DNA of 64,000 bases from Sisyra terminalis (lineage: Eukaryota > Arthropoda > Insecta > Neuroptera > Sisyridae), in NCBI GenBank assembly GCA_958496175.1, contig OY292277.1:5022001-5086000 (forward strand), read 5' to 3'. Below the pieces are notes generated by a model, which saw only the letters and a program-made list of their open reading frames with translations, had not been told where the DNA came from and made no database searches. This document shows, piece after piece, positions 39,641 through 50,320 of this stretch. Position 1 is the stretch's first letter. The number at the start of each line of letters is the position of its first letter. A program made the position numbers and the translations under genes.

Positions 39641-42600
39641 ATGACTCGCACAGTTTTGGGGTTGATCGTATGCTTGTTGGTCGGAGCTCAAGGGTTGAAA
39701 CTACGTAAGACCATAAATCTTCATTGCTTGAACTGTAATAGAAATAATTTACCATTTTTCCTCATTTTCCAGCTTCTTATATTCAGCCCTGTTCCCGCAC
39801 CGATCCTAAGTTGAAGGAATGTGCGGTCACCAATGCCAACAATGCGATCAGCATGATTATGAGAGGGGACCCCAAATACCGTATCCCTTCGTTTATGCCG
39901 CTGAAAGTGGACGAAATTCGCATGGACGCCGGACAACTTAAGCTTACTTTGAAAAAATTGAATATTAATTTCCCGTCTCCAATCAAAATGACCGAGATGG
40001 ATATCAAGTTGGTGAACAAGGAAAAGCTTACAGTGAAAGCTGTGGGACATACGCCGTCATTGCTCTTCCTTTCGGACTATGACGTCAAAGGACAAATCCT
40101 CATCCTTCCGATTACGGGAAGCGGTCCCGCCAACATCACATTTAGTAAGTGAAAAACCGTTGATTTCGAGGGAAAATTTCTCTCCACTGTATTAGTGACC
40201 CAGTTTTACTGTTTTTTTTTTGAAATATTTTCCAAGGAAAATGGTATTTTCTTATTGGTCAATTTTCGTGTTTAACTTACCCGAACTGCATGAGTAAATT
40301 TTCCATTGGTCGATTAAATAAACCGCTCAAAATTGATCGATAATGTGACCAAAATATCTAACCATTTGAAATTGGGTTCGTCGTCTAATGACGCATTGAA
40401 CTTTTTTCGCATTTTTTTTTTTACTTTAAAAAGTAACTAACTTTGCGGCAGTCTTAACTTTTAAAGGGTTTAACATTTTTAAAATCAAATTTTGCCCAAT
40501 ATTGTATCCTAAACTCATAGAGGAGATGAAAATTTTTTTAAGATTTTTTGGTTGATTTACGTCAATGTTTGTTGAGGAAAATTGATTATTTTTTTAATTT
40601 AAATTTAATATATTTAATGAAAGCCTTGCATCTTTCAAGCAGGATTTCTTGTTTATCGAATCATTCAAATCTTATTCCAAAAAAAAAAAAAAAAAATCTA
40701 TTTTTCTCATAATTTTCTTTTCCTATTATTGTTATTTGAAATAAACACCTTAGATATGCATAAAAATCAATCTCAAGATATAATATAATTGAACTTTTTA
40801 ATGATGGGTTTATTGCCTGTTAACTCATTCAGATCTTTTTCAAAGCTTATGAATTTTTTTTAGTTTAATTTTTTTAAGTTTAATAGATCCATTAAATATT
40901 TTTAATATAGTCATTTTTCTTTGGTCAATTACATTGACATCTATCAAGCAGGGTTTCCTGTTTATTCCATCATTGAAGTCTCAAAAAAAAAAAACTTTTT
41001 TTTTTTAAATTTTTGCTACTTTTCTTTTAGCCATCAGTTTGCAATTTCAACCTCTACAGAAACTAATTTCATTGTACTTAAATTTTTTGCTTCGTTAAAC
41101 TTTCAAATCTATTTGCAAAGCTCTTGAATTTTCCTTTTTTTGAAGTTATACTTATTTGTCAAGCAATCAAAGCATCTTTTTCCGATTAAATTCGATTATT
41201 TTAATGATTTATGGCATTTGACCCTTCATGAAAAAGCCAATTTATTTTTTGAAATCAAAAAATATTTTTTTGTCATCAAAACAAGGGAACTACCCCTCCA
41301 ACTATCTTCGTTTAATGACTATTTCACTTCTGCTTAGGTAAAAATATCATTAATTGATCTCCAATCAAAAAAAGAAGTCCTGGATCCGATTAAACCAACC
41401 AATCTCATTTCTTCCTTGCATTTTTTTTTAATTTTTTCGATAGCTTAAAAAATATTTTTTATTTAGATTTTGCTAATTTTTTCCAATTCAATGTATTTTA
41501 ACATCAAAACTATCACTAACCTGCAATATGAGATTACAAAAATCATTTTCCATAATAGATGATAAAATTCAGATCTCTGCTTTTATTAAATAAGACAACA
41601 ATTCAGGTTGTTTAAGATCGTTTTTTTTTTATTTAATATTTTTATTATTCAATTAGCTACGTTTCGTTACGTATCGTAACTTCATCAGGCTTCTTGATTC
41701 ACAAAAATATAATATTTTCAGTAAATAAATAAAAAAAATATTTTTATTAAATTTTTTTATTTATTTCACACAATTTTCAGGTCTTGTGAATTATAATTAC
41801 AAGAAAAGAATCGTTTAATTTTATTCAAAATTATAAACAAAATTTTGCAAAATGGTAAAGTTATGACCAAAATATGATTTTTTTCTACTGGTCTGAGTAT
41901 AATAATATAAAACTATAATGCGAAAAACCTTCGCATTAAAATTAAGAGCTCAGCATTGGTAAGGTTTTTTTAGAGATGTCAACGACCCAATTTTTCTGCG
42001 CTACAAAAAAATTTTTTTTTTTGGAAATTATTTTTTCTCATTAAGTTTAGAAGTGATTTTTATTTCCTTGAATAATCCCTATAGGTGTCCTACGAATGCC
42101 TTAAGAAATTTTGGTAATGAAGGAAGGAAAATTTAGATTTTCACCAACGAAAAAAACACAAAAATTCTATTTGGAAATTTTAAAATTTTGTTAATTTTAT
42201 GTCAACAATAATAATGAAACCTAATTTTCATTGGATTATAACTTCTTGTTTTGTTGAACTAGTTCGTCGTCTTTAATGCTCGGAAAATTGGAAAAATCAT
42301 TGCATTTTCATCTCTATTAGACACTTTTGCGTAATGTTTATAAATGTTATGAAAATCGAGGCCAAAATCTAATTTTTGGAACTTTTGTAATAATTGTCTT
42401 TAAAATGTTTCATAAAGTTTTAGTGAAGAGGATTTTTTAGATTGATGATTTGATTATTAAATTTAAAATTTCGATTGTTGATTAACTCTACATTATCTCA
42501 TATTAAACATTTTATTGAGATAAAACCTTTAGTTGCGAATGCAACGGGCAACTACTAGTTAATTAATAAAACACATAAAGTTACTCATAAATTCAAATAA

Positions 42601-43126
42601 ACTTTTACGGGTTTGTTGCATGTTGAAGCGTTGAAATCTCCATTTAAAATTAGGCTATTTATCTCGTTCTTTTTGCATATAATTTTATTTGATGGTAAAT
42701 TAAATTTTTTTTTTAGCCAAAATTGTTTTCAAAATTCAATATTTTTTTTTTATTTTTAGCAAATATTGAACTCCAAGACCACATAATTGCTAAAGTTATC
42801 GTCAAAAAAGGAAAGCATCATGCTCAAATTACCAGCTCAAAGCTGAGCTTCACCACCGACCGAATGCACTTCCAACTCGACAACCTGTTCGGCGGCGATA
42901 AAGCTCTAAGTAAATTCTCCAAAGTCAACGCTTTTTTTTTTTTGATCATCCTTTTTTTTTCTTTTTTGTAGGCGACAATATGAACAATGTCCTGAACGAA
43001 AATTGGCGTGAGCTTTATAAGGAGTTGCACGACCAAATGAGCGAAGCTTTGGCCGTTATCGTCGAGTCCGTCCTCAGCCCAATTTTCGAACGTGTACCCC
43101 TGGAAAATATTTTCCTCGACTACTAA
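39641..43126 (+). CDS. Takeout / JHBP-family protein, gene 3 (4 exons, two introns lost)
   Basis: Exons 39641-39704, 39773-40144, 42760-42909 and 42972-43126. The joined frame gives 246 residues. Exon 2 corresponds exactly to exons 2+3+4 of gene 1: the junctions RGDPKYR and DIKLV are continuous, so introns 2 and 3 are absent with no residue gained or lost at the join. Signal peptide to about residue 18 (MTRTVLGL start). Cys28 and Cys38 (CSRTDPKLKEC) are the disulfide pair. A GSGPANIT sequon, LFGGDKAL and NENWREL follow, and the protein ends IFLDY. It should be a secreted small-lipid carrier by family. The start was chosen because it directly opens the signal peptide 83 bp after a TATA box. 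The remaining large intron (2.6 kb) holds core cluster C. Confidence 0.93.
40374..42641 (-). repeat. Repeat cluster C: decayed 33-bp GDFNA cores
   Basis: Positions 40374-40406, 40643-40675, 40805-40837, 40951-40983 and 42609-42641, all in the large intron of gene 3 and all in the same orientation as clusters A and B. On - they read, more or less damaged, KFNASLDDEPN, DLNDSINKKSC, DFNDGINRKPC and GDFNASTCNKP; the 40805 copy is the weakest. These look like older copies than clusters A and B. Confidence 0.65.
42316..42452 (-). repeat. Dispersed repeat, inverted partner of 37731-37866
   Basis: ATTAGACACTTTTGCGTAAT to TAGATTGATGATTTG is the reverse complement of the copy upstream of gene 3. This one lies in the large intron of gene 3. 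Confidence 0.82.
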
Positions 43127-43232
43127 AATAAAAAAAAATAGTCAAACCTAAACCTTTACGATCGAAGCTATTTCTGAACGTGTTGTTTTGTTTTAAGAAT
43201 GTACTGTTGTACTAATTTTTTTTTCTTGATCA

Positions 43233-43238
43233 AATAAA
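43233..43238 (+). promoter_or_regulatory. Polyadenylation signal of gene 3
   Basis: AATAAA 107 bp after the stop codon. Confidence 0.65.
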
Positions 43239-43852
43239 TATTTCCAGATTTGTTTACAATTTTTTTTTTGGACGGTATTTTGAAATATTTCAACAAAAAA
43301 CCACTTTAAAAATTTGCTCGATTAAGTAAGCCAGTGGATTATCGCACATTGGGAATGCAATAAAAATCTTATGTAATCATTTTTTTTTTTTTTTTGGGGA
43401 AAAACATCATTGAAAATACATTCTTATGCTAATTATTATCGAAGACTTGAAAATAATTGGTTATTTCTCAATACTTTTTTTTCCTACAGGAAATTTCTTT
43501 CCACTTTTTGCTAACAATAATTTATTACTAAGTGCAATCAATTGTTAAGAGTGGATCCATGAAAAAATTGTTAACCTTTTTTCGTATTTTATGGAAAAAA
43601 AAGCTCTCATTATAAAAACCTATGGAAATCAATTACAGATTTACAAATAAGCAACCTGTAAAATATAGAATAGAAATGATTTTTCTTCTTCTTGGACTTG
43701 ATAACTTTGAAAGGATTTATTTTAAAAAAATTAAGAAAATAGTCTTTTTTCTTATCGTTTGTTAATTCCTTTGATCTTCTATAACAAAAAAATCTTTTTT
43801 TCACAAAATTAATTCAATCAGGGTTGGAATATTTTCTTTGGAAACCAAAACA

Positions 43853-45766
43853 TTCAATTTAAAAGTTGCCCTTCAAAAATTCGACAATCAATAGTTTGAT
43901 AACGTTTCCTAAAGCACAGGATCTTTCAAAACTCCAAATCATTTTCTATGGCAATCAATGAACTTATCTTGCACCGGTCCTGGATTTTAAATAAAATTTC
44001 ACCACTGAAATACATTGTAGAAACATACACTGTATACCGATTAATTAAAAAAAAAAATTATAGAAATATTTACATAATTTTCATTCATAAAATCTTATCG
44101 TTTGTGAAAATCTACTTACAACAAAATTTACATTTTATTTAAAAATTTTCTTTTTACACCATCCGTCTCTTGGCAATAATTGCAATATGTCACACTTACA
44201 ACACTCGTGGGTTAGTTGTATCCAATGACACAATTCACATTAAAAGTTATAGTTAAACAACATTAATAATATTCTAATTATAATTATAGTATAAATACTA
44301 GGGTGATTTTTTTTTGACTTTTTTTGACTTTTTTTGGTCCCATTGTGAAATTTTGTTGGAAATACCAAAAAAAAATCTCTGAAAGTTTGAGTCCTTAATA
44401 TTAATTTTAAGTCCTCGACCAAGACGTGTAAAGATTTCCCATTGAAAATACACGGAAACTCTGATTTTTTATTTTTAAATTTCTATATCTCAGCGGAATT
44501 TCATGGGATCGCTTTTACCGAAGATGGTTTTTTCTCAGAATTAAACGCTCTACAAAAGTGCCCATTGCGACAAAGTCGTAACTCCCACCGGTGAGGTAGT
44601 ACGGGCCACTGAACCTGATTTTTCCATAAAATTCGCGTTTTTTTTGCATTTATCTCGTAAATAACAAGAGCTACGGAAAAATTGTAAATAAAAAACTTGT
44701 AGAGAATTTGATTTCCTAAGATCTTGTAAACCAAATCGCTAAGATCAATATTAAACGAGATATTAAGCCTTGAATTGATTTTTCTGTGAAATTTCATTAA
44801 ATTTCAATTATTATATTTCTGTGAATTTTCACATTTTAAACTTTAAATATTATAAATATCTCGTTTAATATTGATCTTAGCGATTTGGTCTACAAGAAAT
44901 TTTTTGTAGGATATCAAATTCTCTACAAGTTTTTTATTTACAATTTTTACGTAGCTCTTGTTATTTACGAGATAAATGCAAAAAAAACGCGAATTTTATG
45001 GAAAAATCAGGTTCAGTGGCCCGTACTACCTCACCGGTGGGGGTTACGACTTTGTCGCAATGGGCACTTTTGTAGAACGTTTAATTCTGAGAAAAAACCA
45101 TCTTCGGTAAAAGCGATCCCATGAAATTCCGCTGAGATATAGAAATTTAAAAATAAAAAATCAGAGTTTCCGTGTATTTTTAATGGGAAATCTTTACTCG
45201 TCTTGGTCGAGGACTTAAAATTAATATTAAGGACTCAAACTTTCAGGGAATTTTATTTTTTTGTATTTCCAACAAAATTTCACGATGGGACAAAAAAAAA
45301 TCAAAAAAAAAATCACCCTAGTATTTATACTATAATTATAATTAAAATATTATTAATGTTGTTTAACTATAACTTTTAATGTAAATTGTGTCATTGGATA
45401 CAACTAACCCACGAGTGTAGCAAGTGTGACATATTGCAATTATTACCAAAAGGCAGATGGTGCAAAAAGAAAATTTGTAAATAAAATGTAAACTTTGTTG
45501 TAAGTAGATGTTTACTAACGATAAGATTTTATGAATGAAAATCATGTAAATATTTCTATAATTTTTTTTTAATTAATCGGTATACAGTGTATGTTTCTAC
45601 AATGTATTTCAGTGGTGAAATTTTATTTAAAATTCAGGACCGGCGCAAGGTTAGTTCAATGATTGCTCCAGAAAATGATTTGGAGCTTTGAAAGATCTTG
45701 TGCTTTAGGAAACGCTATCAAACTATTGATTGTCGAATTTTTGAATGGGGCAACTTTTAAATTGAA
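43853..45766. repeat. 1.9-kb nested palindrome (outer arms)
   Basis: The outer arms, 43853-44300 and 45319-45766, are inverted repeats of about 448 bp each. They start TTCAATTTAAAAGTTGCC on the left and end with its complement on the right. Matching landmarks include TACACTGTATACCGATTAAT and its complement near 45580. Start and end coordinates of matched landmarks add to 89619 both at the outer tips and at the inner element ends, so the symmetry is exact apart from base changes. No flanking duplication is obvious. Between the arms lies the foldback element at 44301-45318. Confidence 0.93.
44301..45318. mobile_element. GGGTGA foldback element inserted at a palindrome centre, 1018 bp
   Basis: TA at 44299-44300 and 45319-45320. 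Ends GGGTGATTTTTTTT and AAAAAAATCACCC. The arms are near-identical to those at 33240-34259. Removing the element and one TA would leave GTATAAATAC-TA-GTATTTATAC, the exact dyad of the outer palindrome. It has no coding capacity. The ~80-100-residue frames seen in its arms are by-products. Confidence 0.92.
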
Positions 45767-46065
45767 ACCAGAGAATTGTTTTCTTTATTTGTTTTTTTTT
45801 TTTTTTTTGTAAAGAACCATACAAAGTTTGGTTTCAAAAATTCACTTAGGACGTCAGAAAAAAGGATTATTCAAATTGTAAATTAACAACAGCTGAAGAC
45901 CAAAAAACCGAAATTTGGGACACGCCAGAATAAACCAAATAATTGATCATCTTAGCATCTGAATGATACAGTACTACATGAAAATTTAATTAAGGTTAAA
46001 ATGACTTTTAAGATCATAATAGATCCAAGAGATGATTGGTAAAAGAAAAAGAAAATAAATCTAGA

Positions 46066-46190
46066 GGATGGTTCATTGATGGATCAAAAACTAACGATGG
46101 ATTTGGCGCTGGAATATGGGGAGAAAACCCCAAAAAAATAAATAGTTATAGGCTCGGGAAAAAAGCCAATAGTGTTTTAAACAGATGTCA
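46066..46190 (+). pseudogene. Fragment of a retrotransposon RNase H domain
   Basis: Reads WFIDGSKTNDGFGAGIWG followed by SYRLGKKANSV. This is the first strand and first catalytic Asp (in DGS) of RNase HI as found at the C-terminus of non-LTR retrotransposon reverse transcriptases, where TDGSK..GxGAG...SLG..ATVFQAE is typical (family knowledge). The expected AEL with the catalytic Glu is not recognisable and the frame soon runs into low-complexity residues and a stop at 46269. No reverse transcriptase is seen nearby. It is an isolated relic. Confidence 0.65.
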
Positions 46191-46845
46191 ACTTAACAGT
46201 CCTATTGAGAAAAAACATGGCTACGTATTTTGTGCAACCAAAGAATTGCTCATAAATTATTTTTTTTAAAACTAAATTTTCGACTGGATTGAGTCAAATA
46301 TGGATCAGAAAAAGGATATTAATGCAAAAAAGATATTTACTTAAGAAAATGTGGTAAAATAATGAAAATACAAATAGAAATGAAGACTTTTCGAGCGTTT
46401 TGATTGCAATTTTCTCATATATCCAAAGTAGAAATACAAAGATTGATTTCGAAAGAAATTGATCGAAAGAAAAAAAAAAACACTTGAAAAGTTTTGAAAA
46501 TTTTTCAAAACCGTAAACAAGAGAGGAAAAATAATTCTTTATCAAGGTATAAAAAACAAATTTGACCATCAAAAAACTTATCATACTAATCCAAACTTGA
46601 GAATCCTTGATCATTTTGTTTTTAACATTGATCTCCTATTTTTTTTTCTGTTCTTATACAGACATTTTATGGGAATTTATTATTGAAAATTTCGTCAGTA
46701 AACAAGTCCTCGATCAAATTAATCAAATTTAATCCCATATCATAATCTTTCTTACATAACAATTTAATAAATAATCTCAATAAAAGCCAAACAATAATAG
46801 ACATCATTGATGATTTTTTTCCTGTCTCGATTTTTTCCATTGACA

Positions 46846-46852
46846 TATAAAA
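46846..46852 (+). promoter_or_regulatory. TATA box and initiator of takeout-like gene 4
   Basis: CATATAAAAACG lies 58 bp before the ATG. TCATTC at ~46876 fits the arthropod initiator TCAKTY and sits at the proper ~30-bp distance, implying a leader of only ~33 bases. Confidence 0.7.
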
Positions 46853-46909
46853 ACGATTAATTTTTCCGGAGAAAATCATTCACAAATAAATTCCAAAGTG
46901 ATTGCAACA

Positions 46910-47894
46910 ATGGTTGAAGTGAAGAATTTAGAAAAAAATGTATTTATTCTCATGAGTGTTTTGGTGTTGTGCGAAGGACTCAAACTACGTGAGTATTTTC
47001 CAAGGGAATTTGACAATAGAAATATGTAATTTTTTTTCTTCTCTAGCAAGTTATATCAAACCCTGTTCAATTTCCAGTCCAAATTTAAATGAATGTGCCA
47101 CAAAAAACGCCAATGAAGCTCTTCCTGCGGTTTTTAAAGGTCCAAAACTCATTTGTTTTATTGAGGCTTTTTATCAATGACGATTATTCTTTTAGGGGAT
47201 CCAAAATATCATATTCCCGCATTAACTCCGTTGAGATTTCCCGAGTTGAAAATTTCAACGAATAGTTTAGAATTTAAATTGACCAATGTGGATATTTCGA
47301 CCGAAAAGTTGATGGATATTAAGTCGATCGAAATTAATGCGGATGACCCTGATAATGTTAAGGTTAAAACCAAGGCATTCATTCCGATTTTGGAGTTTGA
47401 TGGGACTTATAAAATCAGTGGACAAATTTTAGTGCTTCCAATTCGTGGATCTGGTCATTGTAACTTCAAATTTGGTAAGTTGATTTTTTCAAAAAAATTG
47501 GTGATAAAAAAAAATCATGTTTTCAATCGTAGATAAAGTAATGGCGACACATTTGATGCAGTTTACAACGGTCGAAAAAAATGGTAAAAAATATCTTCGA
47601 GTCAATAGTTCCGAGTGTCAATTCACCACGGAAAATATAAAAGTCAATTTGGAAAATTTATTCAATGATAAAGCTTTGAGTAAGAATAAAATTTTGCCGT
47701 TTATTTTTCATACTGTGGAAAATTCATTTTTCTTTCATACAGGCAACAACATGAATCGATTTATGAACGAAAATTGGCGAGAAATTTTAGCAGAACTCCA
47801 AGAACCTGTCAACGAATCGTTGGCTCAAATTGTTGAAGTTGTCGTCTCAGGAATATTCGAAAGAGTTCCCTATAACCAACTTTTCTTACCATAA
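46910..47894 (+). CDS. Takeout / JHBP-family protein, gene 4 (5 exons, one intron lost)
   Basis: Exons 46910-46988, 47047-47139, 47196-47474, 47533-47679 and 47743-47894. The joined frame gives 249 residues. Exon 3 equals exons 3+4 of gene 1, so the phase-2 intron 3 has been removed cleanly. Signal region to about residue 23 (MVEVKNLEKN start, then a hydrophobic run). Cys33 and Cys43 (CSISSPNLNEC) form the N-terminal pair. GDPKYHIPALTPL is intact. The sugar site of paralogues is replaced by GSGHCNFKF, and SSECQF adds another Cys; these two could form an extra disulfide (inference). The Gly of NGDK is deleted (FNDKAL). NENWREI is present and the end is LFLP. All four introns are only 56-63 bp, in strong contrast to genes 1-3. 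Intron 2 has an unusual GTCCAA donor. Confidence 0.93.
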
Positions 47895-47932
47895 TTCTAT
47901 GATACAAATGTACATAATTTTTTTTTTGGACC

Positions 47933-47938
47933 AATAAA
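47933..47938 (+). promoter_or_regulatory. Polyadenylation signal of gene 4
   Basis: AATAAA 39 bp after the stop codon. Confidence 0.7.
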
Positions 47939-49568
47939 ATCCCAACTGCACTTTTAGTTATCATCAATCACCAGCAAAAAATCAATTGAAAAAATTTTCA
48001 GAAGTTGATTCGTAAAAATCATATTTTTATGAGTAAATTAAAATAATTGCGATGGTTTTATAAGTTATGTCAACATGTTTACGTAAATCAAGAAAAATTA
48101 CGCCTTCGGCTTCAATTTGGATGGATCAAAAAAAAAAAATTATGGTAAGTTAAGTGCGCTTAAGATTCCGAAGCACGTCATTGGGTCTTAAAAATAAATT
48201 GTCGGCTTTAGTGTTTTATTATTTTGACGATTTTCAGAGAAAACTGGTCTTCTTCATGTTAATTGGTCGACCGTTATAATTACGTTTATTTAAAATTTGT
48301 AATGATTTTTTTTTGCAGTTTGGCCCATTAGTAAGATAATTTGTCGTATTTTATCTAACTTAATCTTTTCTTGACGTAATAGATCGGATTTTAGAGTAAA
48401 CTTTTCGAGATTTTCTTCATAAAAGTTTTTTTTTTTATATTTATATATCCAAGCGAAAGCCTAATGCATGTATATTGTATTAATATCTACAGGTTTCTCG
48501 TCTATTGGAGCATTGAAGTCTCCAATGGTTCGTTGATACAAACACTTTGTTTTCACTCAATTTTTCTTTTAAATTTAGTATTTTTTTTCCGTAAAACTAT
48601 GATTAATGAATATTGATATTTAATTAACAAATTTTTGAAAAAATAATCATTTTAAGTTGAAAAAAAAATCAAGAAAATGTTCATAAAGTTTATTGTAATA
48701 ATCTGTAATTTCATTCCGATCACTTGTATTTCAAATTAGACTTTTGGGTTGTTTTCTATCGTATGTTTTCGTACGATTTTATACACTTTTGAGAATTTTA
48801 AATCGTTTTAAAATAACCAAACAAAATATCAATTTAAAGCCATGGTTTGGTAGATTATTTATTGGAACCCAGCACTACTTATTGGTAAATTAAAACATAA
48901 GTTTCTCTTCTCTGGTGTTAAATGTAAGTTATGGTGCTAATTAAATATAAGCGGTTATTTATGTTTGCCAGTACTTATCGGAACTCAATTTCCAGGCTTC
49001 TCCAAATCTTGTTACTATAAAACAGTGCTATCTCAGATAGTGCTTCATACACCACGCTATATTCTTCGTACTTCTATTTTACACCAAATGCACGGTTTAT
49101 TCAGAAGTAATTCAAGCTGAAAAATTAACTTTAAAAGAAGAACTTGGGACTTCAGAAAAATAAATTTTTCGGCTTTTACAATATCCCGAAACAATGATTA
49201 AACGAATAAAAATCTTAAACACATATAAATCAAGTTTCTTGTCGATCGAAGTATTGAAGTCTCCATTGATTTCCTTATTTAAAAAAAAAAAAACATTGAT
49301 TTTATCCCTTACTTCATTTTTCAGAATTTGAAATCTGTTAAACAAATATTAACCGAAATTTTTGCAAGTATAGGATGTCCACATTTGTATTTTCTTTGAA
49401 AAAATTTTAAGAGAAGATTTCCTCTCGCGTGATGGTCTTTTTAGGGATTTTTTTTCAAAGACCAACGAAAAGATAAAACTTTTAGTTCTCTTTTACTTTT
49501 TTGTATTATTTTTAATTTATGTATACACATTTTTGGCTAAAAATTGATAGTAAAATGTCAGTTATAAC

Positions 49569-49813
49569 CAGCCCCCGCTTTAGGGGTGGGTAACCCGGGC
49601 GGTCGCCCGGGGCGGAAAATTTCAGGGGCGGCATTTCGTCATATTTGATATACAATATGAACAAAAATGTGAAAAAAATAGTTTTTAGTTAAAAAAATAT
49701 TTTTCCAAAAAATTAAAAATTTTGTGATATTAAAACTCTGTGTTTTTGCAACCCTGAAGGGGCGGCATTTTTTCATCTTGCCCAGGGCGGCAAATTTGCT
49801 AGAGCGGGGCCTG
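49569..49813. mobile_element. hAT-type miniature element, 245 bp
   Basis: Perfect 8-bp target duplication GTTATAAC at 49561-49568 and 49814-49821. Ends CAGCCCCCGCTTTAG and CTAGAGCGGGGCCTG are imperfect inverted repeats beginning with CAG. The interior carries repeated GGGGCGGCATTT motifs and is far richer in G and C than its surroundings. An 8-bp duplication with CAG ends is diagnostic for the hAT superfamily (established). No transposase is present. Confidence 0.92.
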
Positions 49814-50115
49814 GTTATAACACTCCAAAGACATTTGTCTTCTTAAAATAGACGTTAATTATTTCCACGATTTCGGCTGTTTAGTTTATCCCAACTAAAG
49901 AACAATTGGTATTATAATCGGTATGCTTGAAAGCAGGAAGTGTACCAGAATCAATTAAAACTATGAAAAATTGGATTAATTGCAAATTTTTGAAGAAAAA
50001 TTTGCAATTTACGGATTCTTTTTGTTGTAAGAACAATAGAAAAATTCAAACTTTTTCTAAGGCCTTAGTTCATTTCGTATGTATTAATTTGCTAAATTTA
50101 TCGTATACATTAGAA

Positions 50116-50320
50116 CAGCGGTTCCTAACATTTTTCAGCCGCGGACCCCCAAAGAAATTAAGCATAATACCACGGACTCCTGAGTGAAAAAAAGGTGCAA
50201 TTTTCGGACAATATTATATTAGTGTATTCCTTCATTAAAATAAAAATAAATAAAAAAAAACTTTTTTAAATGGGACCACGGACCCCCAGGGGTCCGCGGA
50301 CCACAGATTAGGAAATAATG
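50116..50320. mobile_element. hAT-type miniature element, 205 bp
   Basis: Perfect 8-bp target duplication CATTAGAA at 50108-50115 and 50321-50328. Left end CAGCGGTTCCTAA against right end TTAGGAAATAATG. Sub-terminal GCCGCGGACCCCCA and GGGGTCCGCGGACC are also inverted. It is non-coding, and only ~300 bp from another hAT element. Confidence 0.92.

Noticed and set aside
39721..40050. 109- and 78-residue - strand frames inside gene 3
   Set aside because: Shadows of the long fused exon of gene 3, whose + frame is clearly the takeout-family one.
34115..45124. 70-98-residue frames with shared peptides in several places (for example at 34115, 44501, 44885, 56093)
   Set aside because: They lie in the arms of the GGGTGA foldback elements, in both orientations, and break at different points. 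They are incidental to the inverted repeats.
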